Source: a virus. Taken from it: a stretch of 24,867 nt of DNA. The translations under genes and the position numbers were made by a program. The notes beneath the pieces are model-generated. The model did no database searches and had not been told where the DNA came from. It saw nothing but the letters and a program-made list of their open reading frames with translations. The stretch is taken from positions 1-24,867 of IMG/VR virus record IMGVR_UViG_3300012022_000004. One strand, written 5' to 3'. Shown piece after piece: positions 19,174 to 24,867 of the stretch (positions are counted from its first letter, which is position 1; each line of letters begins with the position of its first letter).

Positions 19174-19543
19174 TGGTATCCTTCAGATGGACGATGCGCC
19201 CGATGGAGGCGCGTTTGGCGACCCAATTCTCGCCCAGGACGGGCACAATGTTCACCAGCCCGGTATGGTGGGGCTTGCCCTCGAACTGGGCGTTCCAGTC
19301 ATCGTACATGGCGACCGCCTTGTTGAGATCGCGCCCGGCTGGGCCAACCTCTTCGGTGTCCCAGTCGATCATGTAGAACTCGCCGCGCTTCTGGTGCTCC
19401 AGCATCTTCAGGGATGCTTCGAGGAGATCCACCGTGGTGATGGGATACTCGCCATCCGGATGATCTTCGCGCCAGCTCTTCCACGCAGTGATCTCCCTGC
19501 GCAGGCTTTCGATGATGTTGGAGGGGTTGAAGAAGGTGCTCAC
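19157..19543 (-). CDS. Hypothetical phage protein
   Basis: A 128-residue protein. 'SLRREITAWKSWREDHPDGEYP' and 'TVDLLEASLKMLEHQKRGEF' are helices; the C-terminal half is mixed. Upstream is a terminator-like hairpin at 19566-19591, so it probably starts a new expression unit or is reached by readthrough; I see no clear promoter in the 89 bases before it. Confidence 0.7.
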   Translation of the reverse strand: MSTFFNPSNIIESLRREITAWKSWREDHPDGEYPITTVDLLEASLKMLEHQKRGEFYMIDWDTEEVGPAGRDLNKAVAMYDDWNAQFEGKPHHTGLVNIVPVLGENWVAKRASIGRIVHLKDTNGNDC

Positions 19544-19565
19544 ACGGCGTTCCCTGAATGTGAAA

Positions 19566-19591
19566 GAGGCGCAGCAAGTTTGCTACGCCTC
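19566..19591 (-). terminator. Hairpin terminator, leftward
   Basis: GAGGCGTAGCAA/TTGCTGCGCCTC (12 bp with one G-T) around a 2-base centre, then TTTCAC in the leftward direction. It follows the gene ending at 19633. Confidence 0.7.
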
Positions 19592-19632
19592 CTCTCAATG
19601 TTTCAGAAAAAATTGCCGGGCGCTGCGCGCTG

Positions 19633-20199
19633 TCATTCAGCCCAGTGCGTACGAAGGAAGTCCATCAGCGCTGCGTGCACGACCTCCTCCATTGCCATCT
19701 TGACCAGCGGATCGACCGGCTCGCCCGTCACCTGCTGATAGCGTTCCAGCCCGGCACGGAGTGCCTTGCCGAAGGTAATGCCGCGCTGCTCCGCTTCCTT
19801 GACCATGCCCTGCGCCTTTCCACGCAGATACTGCGCAGCGCCGTTGCGGGCGGTGAAGTTGGTGGCGTCCATCTCGACGCCCTGTTCCGCCAGCCCGGCT
19901 CCGACTGCCACCAGGAACTGGTGGGCGAAGCGCATGCCACCGGTAGCGGCGAGGAGTTGATCCTGCAGCCAGTCGCACAGACCCTGCAGCTGTTCTGCTT
20001 CGCGATGGAGGACCATCGGCTCGTCATGAACCGTCATCCGGCTACCACGATACTGGAAGATGTCGACGGTCGTTCCATCGGCGAGCTTGGCTTCGACCGG
20101 CACGCGGTATCCGACGATGCTCAGGTCGGGCAACGGCATGCGGACAGCGACACCGCGCTCGTAATCGTTCTTGTCCACTTTGATCTGTTCGTCGTACAT
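19633..20199 (-). CDS. Hypothetical phage protein
   Basis: A 188-residue protein starting MYDEQIKVDKNDYERGVAVR. The N-terminal half is strand-rich ('LSIVGYRVPVEAKLADGTTV', 'DIFQYRGSRMTVHD'); from about 62 it is helical ('HREAEQLQGLCDWLQDQLLA', 'AQGMVKEAEQRGITFGKALR'). Not recognised. It lies 14 bases after the stop of its upstream neighbour. Confidence 0.72.
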   Translation of the reverse strand: MYDEQIKVDKNDYERGVAVRMPLPDLSIVGYRVPVEAKLADGTTVDIFQYRGSRMTVHDEPMVLHREAEQLQGLCDWLQDQLLAATGGMRFAHQFLVAVGAGLAEQGVEMDATNFTARNGAAQYLRGKAQGMVKEAEQRGITFGKALRAGLERYQQVTGEPVDPLVKMAMEEVVHAALMDFLRTHWAE

Positions 20200-20213
20200 T
20201 CTTCGGTTCCGGG

Positions 20214-20525
20214 TCAGGTGTTAGGGCTTGCGATGATCGAGGCGGCGCCAGCCACACCGGCTGCGATGCACTCTTCGCCATCGTTGAGAGGCACATTATT
20301 GCCCATGGCGTGCTCAAAGATTGCCATGAAGCCGTCGTCGTGCAGCTTGCGTTCCTTGTCCGTCAGCTGCTCGGTGGGCGGGCTAGTTTCGCTCGTGGTC
20401 AGCGCGAGCAGCTTCGTCCGCAGCGCCGCCTTGTACGCAGGGTGGTAGGTGTGCCAGTCCGGAAACAGCTGGGCTGCAGCGCGCTCGGTGCGCCAGAAGT
20501 CATCGTTCTTTGCATCAGTACTCAT
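20214..20525 (-). CDS. Hypothetical phage protein
   Basis: A 103-residue protein from ATG 20525; the frame is open further upstream but that part is antisense to, or overlaps, the membrane gene and has no ribosome site. It includes 'FPDWHTYHPAYKAALRTKLL' and 'TDKERKLHDDGFMAIFEHAM', a helical layout. Its start overlaps the last codons of the membrane gene upstream. Unknown. Confidence 0.68.
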   Translation of the reverse strand: MSTDAKNDDFWRTERAAAQLFPDWHTYHPAYKAALRTKLLALTTSETSPPTEQLTDKERKLHDDGFMAIFEHAMGNNVPLNDGEECIAAGVAGAASIIASPNT

Positions 20526-20703
20526 ATGCCAGTTCCTTGCGCTTGTCGAACCACATGGCGAGGGTCGCGCTGATGGCGACCGTGGTGAACCAGACCACCA
20601 CGACACAGACCGGTACGTTCAGCGTCGCCTTGTTCTGGACGACAACGAACCACATCAGGATCTGGTAGCTGATTGCGAAGAGGGCGACAGTAAGCCATTT
20701 CAT
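20515..20703 (-). CDS. Small two-span membrane protein
   Basis: A 62-residue protein from ATG 20703, coupled to the upstream stop (TGATG). Two spans: 'LTVALFAISYQILMWFVVV' and 'VPVCVVVVWFTTVAISATLA', then a charged tail 'FDKRKELAYEY'. Unknown function. Confidence 0.68.
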   Translation of the reverse strand: MKWLTVALFAISYQILMWFVVVQNKATLNVPVCVVVVWFTTVAISATLAMWFDKRKELAYEY

Positions 20704-20861
20704 CACGCGATGTCCTTGTTGTCGTAGGCGCCAAACATCAGCCCGACGATGAAAGAGAACAGGATGCCGATGACGATACCTGCGATCACGTTCGGGCTGA
20801 ACGCGAAGCCGCAGATGATGCCGATGTAGAACGGGAACCACTTCTTGAGATGCTTCTTCAT
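20703..20861 (-). CDS. Small two-span membrane protein
   Basis: A 52-residue protein, MKKHLKKWFPFYIGIICGFA onward, with a basic N-terminus and two close hydrophobic segments ('FYIGIICGFAF', 'VIAGIVIGILFSFIVGLMF'). It starts 2 bases before the upstream stop region ends and is coupled to the next membrane gene. The pair at 20515-20861 may work together. Confidence 0.68.
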   Translation of the reverse strand: MKKHLKKWFPFYIGIICGFAFSPNVIAGIVIGILFSFIVGLMFGAYDNKDIA

Positions 20862-20862
20862 C

Positions 20863-21144
20863 TCACTCTTCCCCGTTGAAGATGCGGTTGAGGACGTCGG
20901 ACAGCTTGTCGAACGCCGGCAGCGCCTTGGCGAAGAACTCCGGTGCTTCCATGTACTCGCCAGCGCCCGCCATCCAGAACGAACCGTCCAGGTCGTCCGG
21001 GTCGTCAGCGAAGTAGCCAGCCGCCTGCAACTCGGCGATGGGCTGGGTCGCTTCCAGGCGGTGCTGCTCACTGTAGTCGAAGCGGAAGCCGTTGTCTTCT
21101 TCCATCACCGCCATCAGGCGGTCAAACACTTCGTTCGGGGACAT
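20863..21144 (-). CDS. Hypothetical acidic phage protein
   Basis: A 93-residue protein from ATG 21144 (a GTG three codons upstream lacks a ribosome site). Acidic and helical: 'SPNEVFDRLMAVMEEDNGFR', 'EAPEFFAKALPAFDKLSDVL'. It is the first gene behind the promoter at 21176-21204. Not recognised. Confidence 0.68.
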   Translation of the reverse strand: MSPNEVFDRLMAVMEEDNGFRFDYSEQHRLEATQPIAELQAAGYFADDPDDLDGSFWMAGAGEYMEAPEFFAKALPAFDKLSDVLNRIFNGEE

Positions 21145-21175
21145 GCCGTTCACCAGGTAAGTTCGTGGTGCAGGA

Positions 21176-21204
21176 AGTATAGGCGGTTCTTAAGCCTACG
21201 TAAA
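21176..21204 (-). promoter_or_regulatory. Sigma70-like promoter, leftward
   Basis: TTTACG (21199-21204) and TATACT (21176-21181) with a 17-base spacer, in the short gap after the stop of the upstream gene. Confidence 0.78.
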
Positions 21205-21208
21205 GGGG

Positions 21209-21574
21209 TCAGCGCGTATGCGGCACACGACAGGTCGGCAGCAGCGCGCCGCCTTCAGAGCGGATGGTGTCCAGTTCCAGCCCTGCGCCCTGGCACATCT
21301 GCTTGAACTCTTCGACCTTCTCCGGGGTCAGCTTCTCGCCGAAGCTCTTGCCGACCGGCTCGCCGGTCTCCGGGTTGACCTTGACGCAACCGATCGCGGA
21401 ACCGGCAAACATCAGCAGCGCGGCGAACATGGCGGCGGACCGCAGGTGCTGGCGAGCCATGACACGCGCACCCATCGGAGTCAGGCGACGCTTCTTCGAC
21501 TTCGGGAAGTCCTGGTTGTCGTCGCGGCGGCTCTTGTTCTGGTGGTTGCGCTTGGTGCTCTTTTCAGCGTTCAT
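21209..21574 (-). CDS. Possible membrane or lipoprotein with long basic N-terminus
   Basis: A 121-residue protein. Residues 1-46 are strongly basic ('KSTKRNHQNKSRRDDNQDF', 'KSKKRRLTP'). Then comes a hydrophobic helix ending in SAIGC (Cys63), which looks like a signal peptide with a lipobox-like Cys. The rest is acidic with 'GEKLTPEKVEEFKQMCQG'. If translation started at Met34 or Met39 it would be a normal small lipoprotein; the purine-rich GAGAGACTCGAG before ATG 21574 favours the long form, which would be an N-in membrane-anchored protein with a nucleic-acid-like basic tail. Unknown role. Confidence 0.62.
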   Translation of the reverse strand: MNAEKSTKRNHQNKSRRDDNQDFPKSKKRRLTPMGARVMARQHLRSAAMFAALLMFAGSAIGCVKVNPETGEPVGKSFGEKLTPEKVEEFKQMCQGAGLELDTIRSEGGALLPTCRVPHTR

Positions 21575-21594
21575 CTCGAGTCTCTCTCAGGTAG

Positions 21595-21619
21595 AGCCGG
21601 GTCCACTCCGGACCCGGCT
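21595..21619. terminator. Intergenic hairpin
   Basis: AGCCGGGTCC/GGACCCGGCT perfect 10-bp stem with a 5-base loop, without a T-run on the leftward strand; a weak terminator or RNA processing site. Confidence 0.55.
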
Positions 21620-21627
21620 GGGTTGTC

Positions 21628-21999
21628 TTACAGGAACTTGCCCTTGAAGGCAGCGATGAAGTCATCCGCGCCCATCATCGCGGTTTCCAGCGGCGTGCCG
21701 TTGGCACAGCGGTGGATCACGAAGTTGGCCCAGAGCAGAGCGATCTGCCCAGCGGCGTCAGCCTTCTCGACCGGCGCAGTTTCGGGGACGACCGACTCAA
21801 TGTTTACGACTTCCACCTCCGCCTTGTTGCCGGTCACGTTGGCGACGGTGTGGATGCCGTACTGGCGCTTGTAGTAGGAGCGGCGGTTGGCGACGTGCTG
21901 CTTCCACTCCGGGGTCGACATCGAGGTCGGGCGGGTGAAGGTGACGACGTCGCCAACCTTCGCTTCGCGCAGACCGTTCCAGTAGAGAGCGGTGGACAT
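21628..21999 (-). CDS. Nested in-frame product (alternative start)
   Basis: From ATG 21999, 123 residues. AAGGAAG (22005-22011) lies 5 bases upstream, and the leader CAACCAAGGAAGTCACC matches the leaders of the genes at 18307 and 22663. Contents: 'AKVGDVVTFTRPTSMSTPEW', a basic 'HVANRRSYYKRQYGIHTVAN' and a C-terminal helix; possibly a small beta-barrel (KOW-like 'VGDVV') domain. I judge independent translation likely. Confidence 0.6.
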   Translation of the reverse strand: MSTALYWNGLREAKVGDVVTFTRPTSMSTPEWKQHVANRRSYYKRQYGIHTVANVTGNKAEVEVVNIESVVPETAPVEKADAAGQIALLWANFVIHRCANGTPLETAMMGADDFIAAFKGKFL

Positions 22000-22302
22000 G
22001 GTGACTTCCTTGGTTGCGACCGGGGCGCGGCGAGCGAACTCCGGCATTTCAGAGAGGGTCTGGAGGGTACGACGCAGGTCGGTCATACCGCCTTTCACCG
22101 GGACCCGCTTGTGAGTCGGGATGGAACCGAAGACCGAGTGGCTGATGAACTTGGTCATCAGCACGACCTTCGAGCAGTTACCGGCGAAGCGCCCGGCTTC
22201 ACGTTCACGCTCACGGGAGAGGAACTCGATCTTCAGTTCCGGGAACGCCGCCTTGATGGTGGCGACCTGGCTCGACAGCAGTCCGATGATACCGATCTTC
22301 AC
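21628..22302 (-). CDS. Fused protein: DUF2325-like N-terminal domain plus unknown C-terminal protein
   Basis: A 224-residue frame started at GTG 22302 with AAGGAG 6 bases upstream. Residues 1-101 (MKIGIIGLLSSQVATIKAAF ... 'SKVVLMTKFISHSVFGSIP', 'KRVPVKGGMTDLRRTLQTL') look like a small Rossmann-type domain reminiscent of DUF2325, with the conserved 'K.ISH' segment. At Met102 (base 21999) a second start has the phage's typical CCAAGGAAG site, and the following 123 residues (MSTALYWNGLREAKVGDVVT...) look like an independent protein. No stop separates them. So this is either a true fusion or two genes, the second made also from its own start. Confidence 0.7.
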   Translation of the reverse strand: MKIGIIGLLSSQVATIKAAFPELKIEFLSREREREAGRFAGNCSKVVLMTKFISHSVFGSIPTHKRVPVKGGMTDLRRTLQTLSEMPEFARRAPVATKEVTMSTALYWNGLREAKVGDVVTFTRPTSMSTPEWKQHVANRRSYYKRQYGIHTVANVTGNKAEVEVVNIESVVPETAPVEKADAAGQIALLWANFVIHRCANGTPLETAMMGADDFIAAFKGKFL

Positions 22303-22312
22303 GTCGTTCTCC

Positions 22313-22663
22313 TTAGAACGCGATCTGGGTGGTAGCGTTGCGGTTGCGGCACTTCCGCAAGTCGCGACGGATCAGGTTGGTCATCGCCAGCTTCACGTCG
22401 TGGACCTTCGACAGTGCGCGGGTCGCAGCCAGCTGGCGGTACAGGAAGCGCTTCACCTTACGGCGGTCGCCCTGGTTCTTGGTCGGCGGGGTCGTCACTT
22501 CCGGCTCAGCAACGAACGACTCCGCACTCGGCAGCTCCATCTGCGCGGCTTCATGGAAGCCCCACTTACCTTCTTCGTTCTGGACAACACAGTCACGGGA
22601 GACACCAGCACGATCGGCACCGGTCAGGGCGGAGGACTTGCGGGTGTAGGACTTGAAGCTCAT
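22313..22663 (-). CDS. Basic hypothetical protein, first gene of the leftward array
   Basis: A 116-residue, strongly basic protein with CCAAGGAA before ATG 22663. The N-terminus is 'MSFKSYTRKSSALTGADRAG'; the C-terminal half ('GDRRKVKRFLYRQLAATRAL', 'NLIRRDLRKCRNRN') is Arg/Lys-rich and likely binds nucleic acid. It lies directly behind a good promoter and the iterons at 22749-22826, so a role in binding that region is conceivable but unproven. Confidence 0.72.
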   Translation of the reverse strand: MSFKSYTRKSSALTGADRAGVSRDCVVQNEEGKWGFHEAAQMELPSAESFVAEPEVTTPPTKNQGDRRKVKRFLYRQLAATRALSKVHDVKLAMTNLIRRDLRKCRNRNATTQIAF

Positions 22664-22716
22664 GACGTTTTCCTTGGTTGGGTTAGCGGGTCAGCAGGTT
22701 GCTGCCCACGGAACAC

Positions 22717-22744
22717 AGTATACGTCATTCTTGGCTAATGTAAA
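22717..22744 (-). promoter_or_regulatory. Sigma70-like promoter, leftward
   Basis: TTTACA (22739-22744) and TATACT (22717-22722), 16-base spacer, followed by GTGTTCC, like the TATACTGTGCC and TATACTGTACC of the plus-strand early promoters. Drives the array starting at 22663. Confidence 0.82.
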
Positions 22745-22748
22745 CCCC

Positions 22749-22826
22749 CTAAGTCGTTGATTTTTCGACCCGCCTACCGGGGTCCGCTAAGTCGTTGATT
22801 TGCAATGATTTCTAAGTCGTTGATTT
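22749..22826 (+). repeat. Three 15-bp iterons (CTAAGTCGTTGATTT)
   Basis: Exact copies at 22749-22763, 22787-22801 and 22812-22826, all in the same orientation, with start-to-start distances of 38 and 25 bases. They lie immediately upstream of the leftward promoter. Candidate operator or replication-origin iterons. Confidence 0.9.
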
Positions 22827-22843
22827 TACAGGCTTTTCAACCC

Positions 22844-22863
22844 CTTACATTGGCTTACATCGG
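22844..22863 (+). repeat. Tandem 10-bp repeat next to iterons
   Basis: CTTACATTGG followed by CTTACATCGG (9 of 10 identical). TTACATTGGC at 22845-22854 is also an imperfect inverted copy of GCTAATGTAA at 22734-22743, which overlaps the -35 box; these arms flank the iterons. Confidence 0.75.
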
Positions 22864-22882
22864 GTTGGACCTGGCCAAAGCT

Positions 22883-22890
22883 CCTAAATA
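22883..22890 (+). promoter_or_regulatory. T4-type late promoter (CCTAAATA) for gp25-gp6
   Basis: TCCTAAATACAGG, 24 bases before the gp25 ATG. Expected start near 22896, which leaves only 18 leader bases, including AGGAGG. Confidence 0.78.
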
Positions 22891-22913
22891 CAGGGACTCA
22901 GGAGGCATCACCC

Positions 22914-23309
22914 ATGGCAGCGAACAACCAGCCGCGCTACACAGACTTCACGACCGCGTTCGCCCCACACCCGGTGTCGGGCGACCTAGCCCGCGTCACG
23001 GACATCGACGCCGTGAAGCGCTCGATCCGCAACCTCATCCTCACCGACAAGTACGAACGCCTGCTCAACCCGAAGATCGGTTCCAACATCCGCGCGATGT
23101 TGTTCGAGCCTATGGACGGCGCTACGGCGGCGGCTCTCAACTCCTACATCCAGGAGACGATCCGCAACTACGAGCCGCGTGCGAACCTCATTCAAGTGCA
23201 GGTTGTGCCGGACTACGACAACAACCTCTACTCTGTCACTATCATCTTCGGCGTCTCGTTCTCTGATCAGGGCGCAACTATCGAACTATTTCTGGAGCGC
23301 ATTCGCTGA
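22914..23309 (+). CDS. 25: gp25-like baseplate wedge subunit
   Basis: A 131-residue protein, same length class as T4 gp25 (132). It has the GPW/gp25 family pattern 'VTDIDAVKRSIRNLILTDKY' followed by 'ERLLNPKIGSNIRAMLFEP', then 'IQETIRNYEPRANL' and 'VTIIFGVSFSDQG'. gp25 sits in the wedge core with gp6 and gp53 and contacts the sheath. An AGGAGG ribosome site lies 8 bases before the ATG, and the TGA overlaps the start of gp6 (TGATG). Late promoter at 22883. Confidence 0.95.
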   Translation: MAANNQPRYTDFTTAFAPHPVSGDLARVTDIDAVKRSIRNLILTDKYERLLNPKIGSNIRAMLFEPMDGATAAALNSYIQETIRNYEPRANLIQVQVVPDYDNNLYSVTIIFGVSFSDQGATIELFLERIR

Positions 23310-24867
23310 TGGCTGGTTTCCTCTCTACCACTGAACTTGACTTCAACACCTACCGCGACAACCTGAAGGCGTTCTTGAGGCAGCAGGACCGCTTCAAGGA
23401 CTACGACTTCGACGGTCCGAACATGGCGGTGCTGTTGGACGTCCTCGCGTACAACACCTACAACAACGGCATGTACTTGAACCTCATCGGAAGTGAGATG
23501 TTCTTCGACACCGCGCAGCTGCGTCAGTCGATCGTCTCCCACGCGAAGGAACTCAACTACACGCCGCGCAGTCGCACGTCTGCGGTTGCGTACGTCGACA
23601 TCTCGATCAGCGGCAACAACATGCCAGCCGTGATGACGATCCCGAAGAACTACCCGGTCAACGGTCGCACCCCCGATGGTCAGACGTTCACGTTCCTAAC
23701 CAAGGAAGCGATCAGCGTCGGCGCAGCCAACAACCACACCGCCAAGAATGTGCCGGTGTACGAAGGCAAGATCGTCAGCGAGGCATTCGTCTCGAACAGC
23801 AGCATGCGCTACATCCTGCAGTCGTCGAACGTCGACATCTCTTCCATCGAAGTCAAGGTTCAGCAGGACGAATCGAACACCGCCATCGAAGAGTGGAAGC
23901 GCGAGACCACCCTGTTCGGTCTGTCGAACAACGTCCCGGCGTTCTTCGTGCAGGGATACGAGGACTACAACTACGAACTCGCATTCGGCAACGGCGTCGT
24001 CGGCAAGAAGCTGACCGACGGTTCTCTGGTGCGCGTCAACTACCGCACAACCCTGGGCGAAGAAGCCAACGGTGTCAAGACGTTCACTGCCTCGCAGGCT
24101 ATCGAAGGCTTCTCGACCGTAAAGGTTGCGTTGACCAACGACACCGGCTATGCGCAGGGCGGTGCTGAGCACGAATCTGACTCAGAGATCAAGTTCAACG
24201 CGCCTCGCTACTTCCAGACGCAGGAACGCGCAGTCGTGACTTCGGACTATGAGACGCTGCTCCGCAACGAGTTCCCACAGCTGGGCGCGCTGACTGCGTT
24301 CGGTGGCGAGACCGTTGAGCCGAAGAAGTACGGCAAGACCATCATCTCAGCCAAGCCTCGTGGCTCGGACGTGATGCCGAACTCGCTAAAGGAACAGATC
24401 GTCAAGTTCTTGAAGAACAAGACCACCCTGTCCATCGATCCGATCATCGTTGACCCGGACTTCTTCCATGTCCAGATCACGACCGAAGTCTTCTACGACA
24501 TCAACAAGACCGTGAAGACTCCGACCGAGCTGTCGGCTATTGTGTCGAATGCCGTCGTCAACTACAACACCGAGAACCTGGACGACTTCGGTTCGGACCT
24601 GCGCTTCTCGCGTCTGGTCGCTGCGATCGACGACGCGGACGTTGCTATCGTCTCGAACGATACCAAGGTTCTGATGACGAAGAAGCTGTACCCGCTCGCA
24701 AAGCGCGCTCAGGCGTTCAGCTTCAGCTACGGCAACGCGATCCTGCAGGATGACTCTGCCACCCTGTACTCGTCTCCGTTTGAGTGGCGCACCGGTAACA
24801 CGACCTACAACGTGTATCTGGAAGACGACGGTGCTGGCAAGATCCGCATCGTGACCATCGACCTGAG
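23309..24867 (+). CDS. 6: gp6-like baseplate wedge subunit, partial (C-terminus beyond window)
   Basis: From ATG 23309 (overlapping the gp25 stop) the frame is open to the window end: 519 complete codons of an expected 600-700 (T4 gp6 has 660). The N-terminus 'STTELDFNTYRDNLKAFLRQ' with 'DYDFDGPNMAVLLDVLAYNT' and 'NLIGSEMFFDTAQLRQSIVS' followed by 'HAKELNYTPRSRTSA' is characteristic of gp6/gpJ wedge proteins, which ring the baseplate. The order gp25-gp6 is as in T4. The downstream portion includes 'TSDYETLLRNEFPQLGALTA', the conserved core of the gpJ-like domain. Confidence 0.95.
   Translation, partial: MAGFLSTTELDFNTYRDNLKAFLRQQDRFKDYDFDGPNMAVLLDVLAYNTYNNGMYLNLIGSEMFFDTAQLRQSIVSHAKELNYTPRSRTSAVAYVDISISGNNMPAVMTIPKNYPVNGRTPDGQTFTFLTKEAISVGAANNHTAKNVPVYEGKIVSEAFVSNSSMRYILQSSNVDISSIEVKVQQDESNTAIEEWKRETTLFGLSNNVPAFFVQGYEDYNYELAFGNGVVGKKLTDGSLVRVNYRTTLGEEANGVKTFTASQAIEGFSTVKVALTNDTGYAQGGAEHESDSEIKFNAPRYFQTQERAVVTSDYETLLRNEFPQLGALTAFGGETVEPKKYGKTIISAKPRGSDVMPNSLKEQIVKFLKNKTTLSIDPIIVDPDFFHVQITTEVFYDINKTVKTPTELSAIVSNAVVNYNTENLDDFGSDLRFSRLVAAIDDADVAIVSNDTKVLMTKKLYPLAKRAQAFSFSYGNAILQDDSATLYSSPFEWRTGNTTYNVYLEDDGAGKIRIVTIDL

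Noticed and set aside
18670-20448. Several plus-strand frames of 100-270 codons in the leftward array
   Set aside because: Each lies opposite minus-strand genes coupled by ATGA/TGATG overlaps and good ribosome sites; the plus frames lack such signals.
22749-22826. CRISPR array
   Set aside because: Only three 15-bp repeats with gaps of 23 and 10 bases; far too short and irregular. Better explained as iterons or operators.
1-24867. tRNA, rRNA, insertion sequences, integrase or att sites
   Set aside because: No cloverleaf with the TTCRA arm, no transposase or integrase motifs and no IS-type terminal inverted repeats were noticed by eye; a tRNA scan was not possible here.

Overview
The window looks like part of the genome of a large, strictly lytic, T4-like contractile-tailed phage (myovirus) of a GC-rich, probably proteobacterial host. 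The evidence is a scattered but coherent set of T4-type baseplate, tail and head-completion genes: candidates for gp54, gp2, gp4, gp48, gp53, gp27, gp5, gp25 and gp6. It also has T4-style late promoters (TATAAATA and the variant YCTAAATA) and small proteins that start with the T4 internal-protein capsid-targeting peptide (MKTYREFVAEA). No integrase, repressor, tRNA, IS or CRISPR array was seen. Host and phage genus cannot be named from the sequence alone.

Layout. (1) 1-1779, minus strand: late genes for gp4, a gp2-like protein and a gp54/gp19-family tail tube protein that runs off the left edge. (2) 1820-4512, plus strand: gp48, gp53, a degenerate HNH/NUMOD3 protein and two small capsid-targeted His-rich proteins. 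The late promoters of (1) and (2) face each other with overlapping initial transcribed regions. (3) 4586-5367, plus: tiny membrane proteins and small unknowns. (4) 5664-9989, plus: a tightly packed array of small hypothetical genes behind two look-alike promoters, probably early host-takeover or accessory genes. (5) 10033-12028, plus, late: large His/Ala/Lys-rich proteins with capsid-targeting peptides and candidate prohead-protease sites. (6) 12118-13042: a tandem pair of paralogues of a phage-only family. (7) 13074-14369: gp27-like hub, then 14436-15561: small membrane, lipoprotein and unknown genes, then 15591-16481: gp5-like spike without a lysozyme domain, closed by a strong bidirectional terminator. 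(8) 16533-22663, minus: a second array of small hypothetical genes, probably early, with sigma70-like promoters at three places. (9) 22664-22913: a regulatory region with three 15-bp iterons, a tandem 10-bp repeat, a leftward sigma70-like promoter and a rightward late promoter. (10) 22914-24867, plus, late: gp25 and the first 519 codons of gp6.

How it fits together. Late promoters sit directly ahead of each structural module and in two cases contain the stop codon of the preceding gene. The structural genes build the baseplate: hub gp27 and gp5, wedge gp53, gp25 and gp6, and tube cap/initiator gp48 and gp54. They also complete the head (gp4, gp2-like). The most interesting content is the family of capsid-targeted His-rich proteins. 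By analogy with T4 IPI-IPIII these should be packed into the prohead, cut by the gp21-type protease after (L/I/V)xE, and possibly injected with the DNA. Two ORFs in the window also hold a second in-frame start with an excellent ribosome-binding site, which suggests fused or nested genes.
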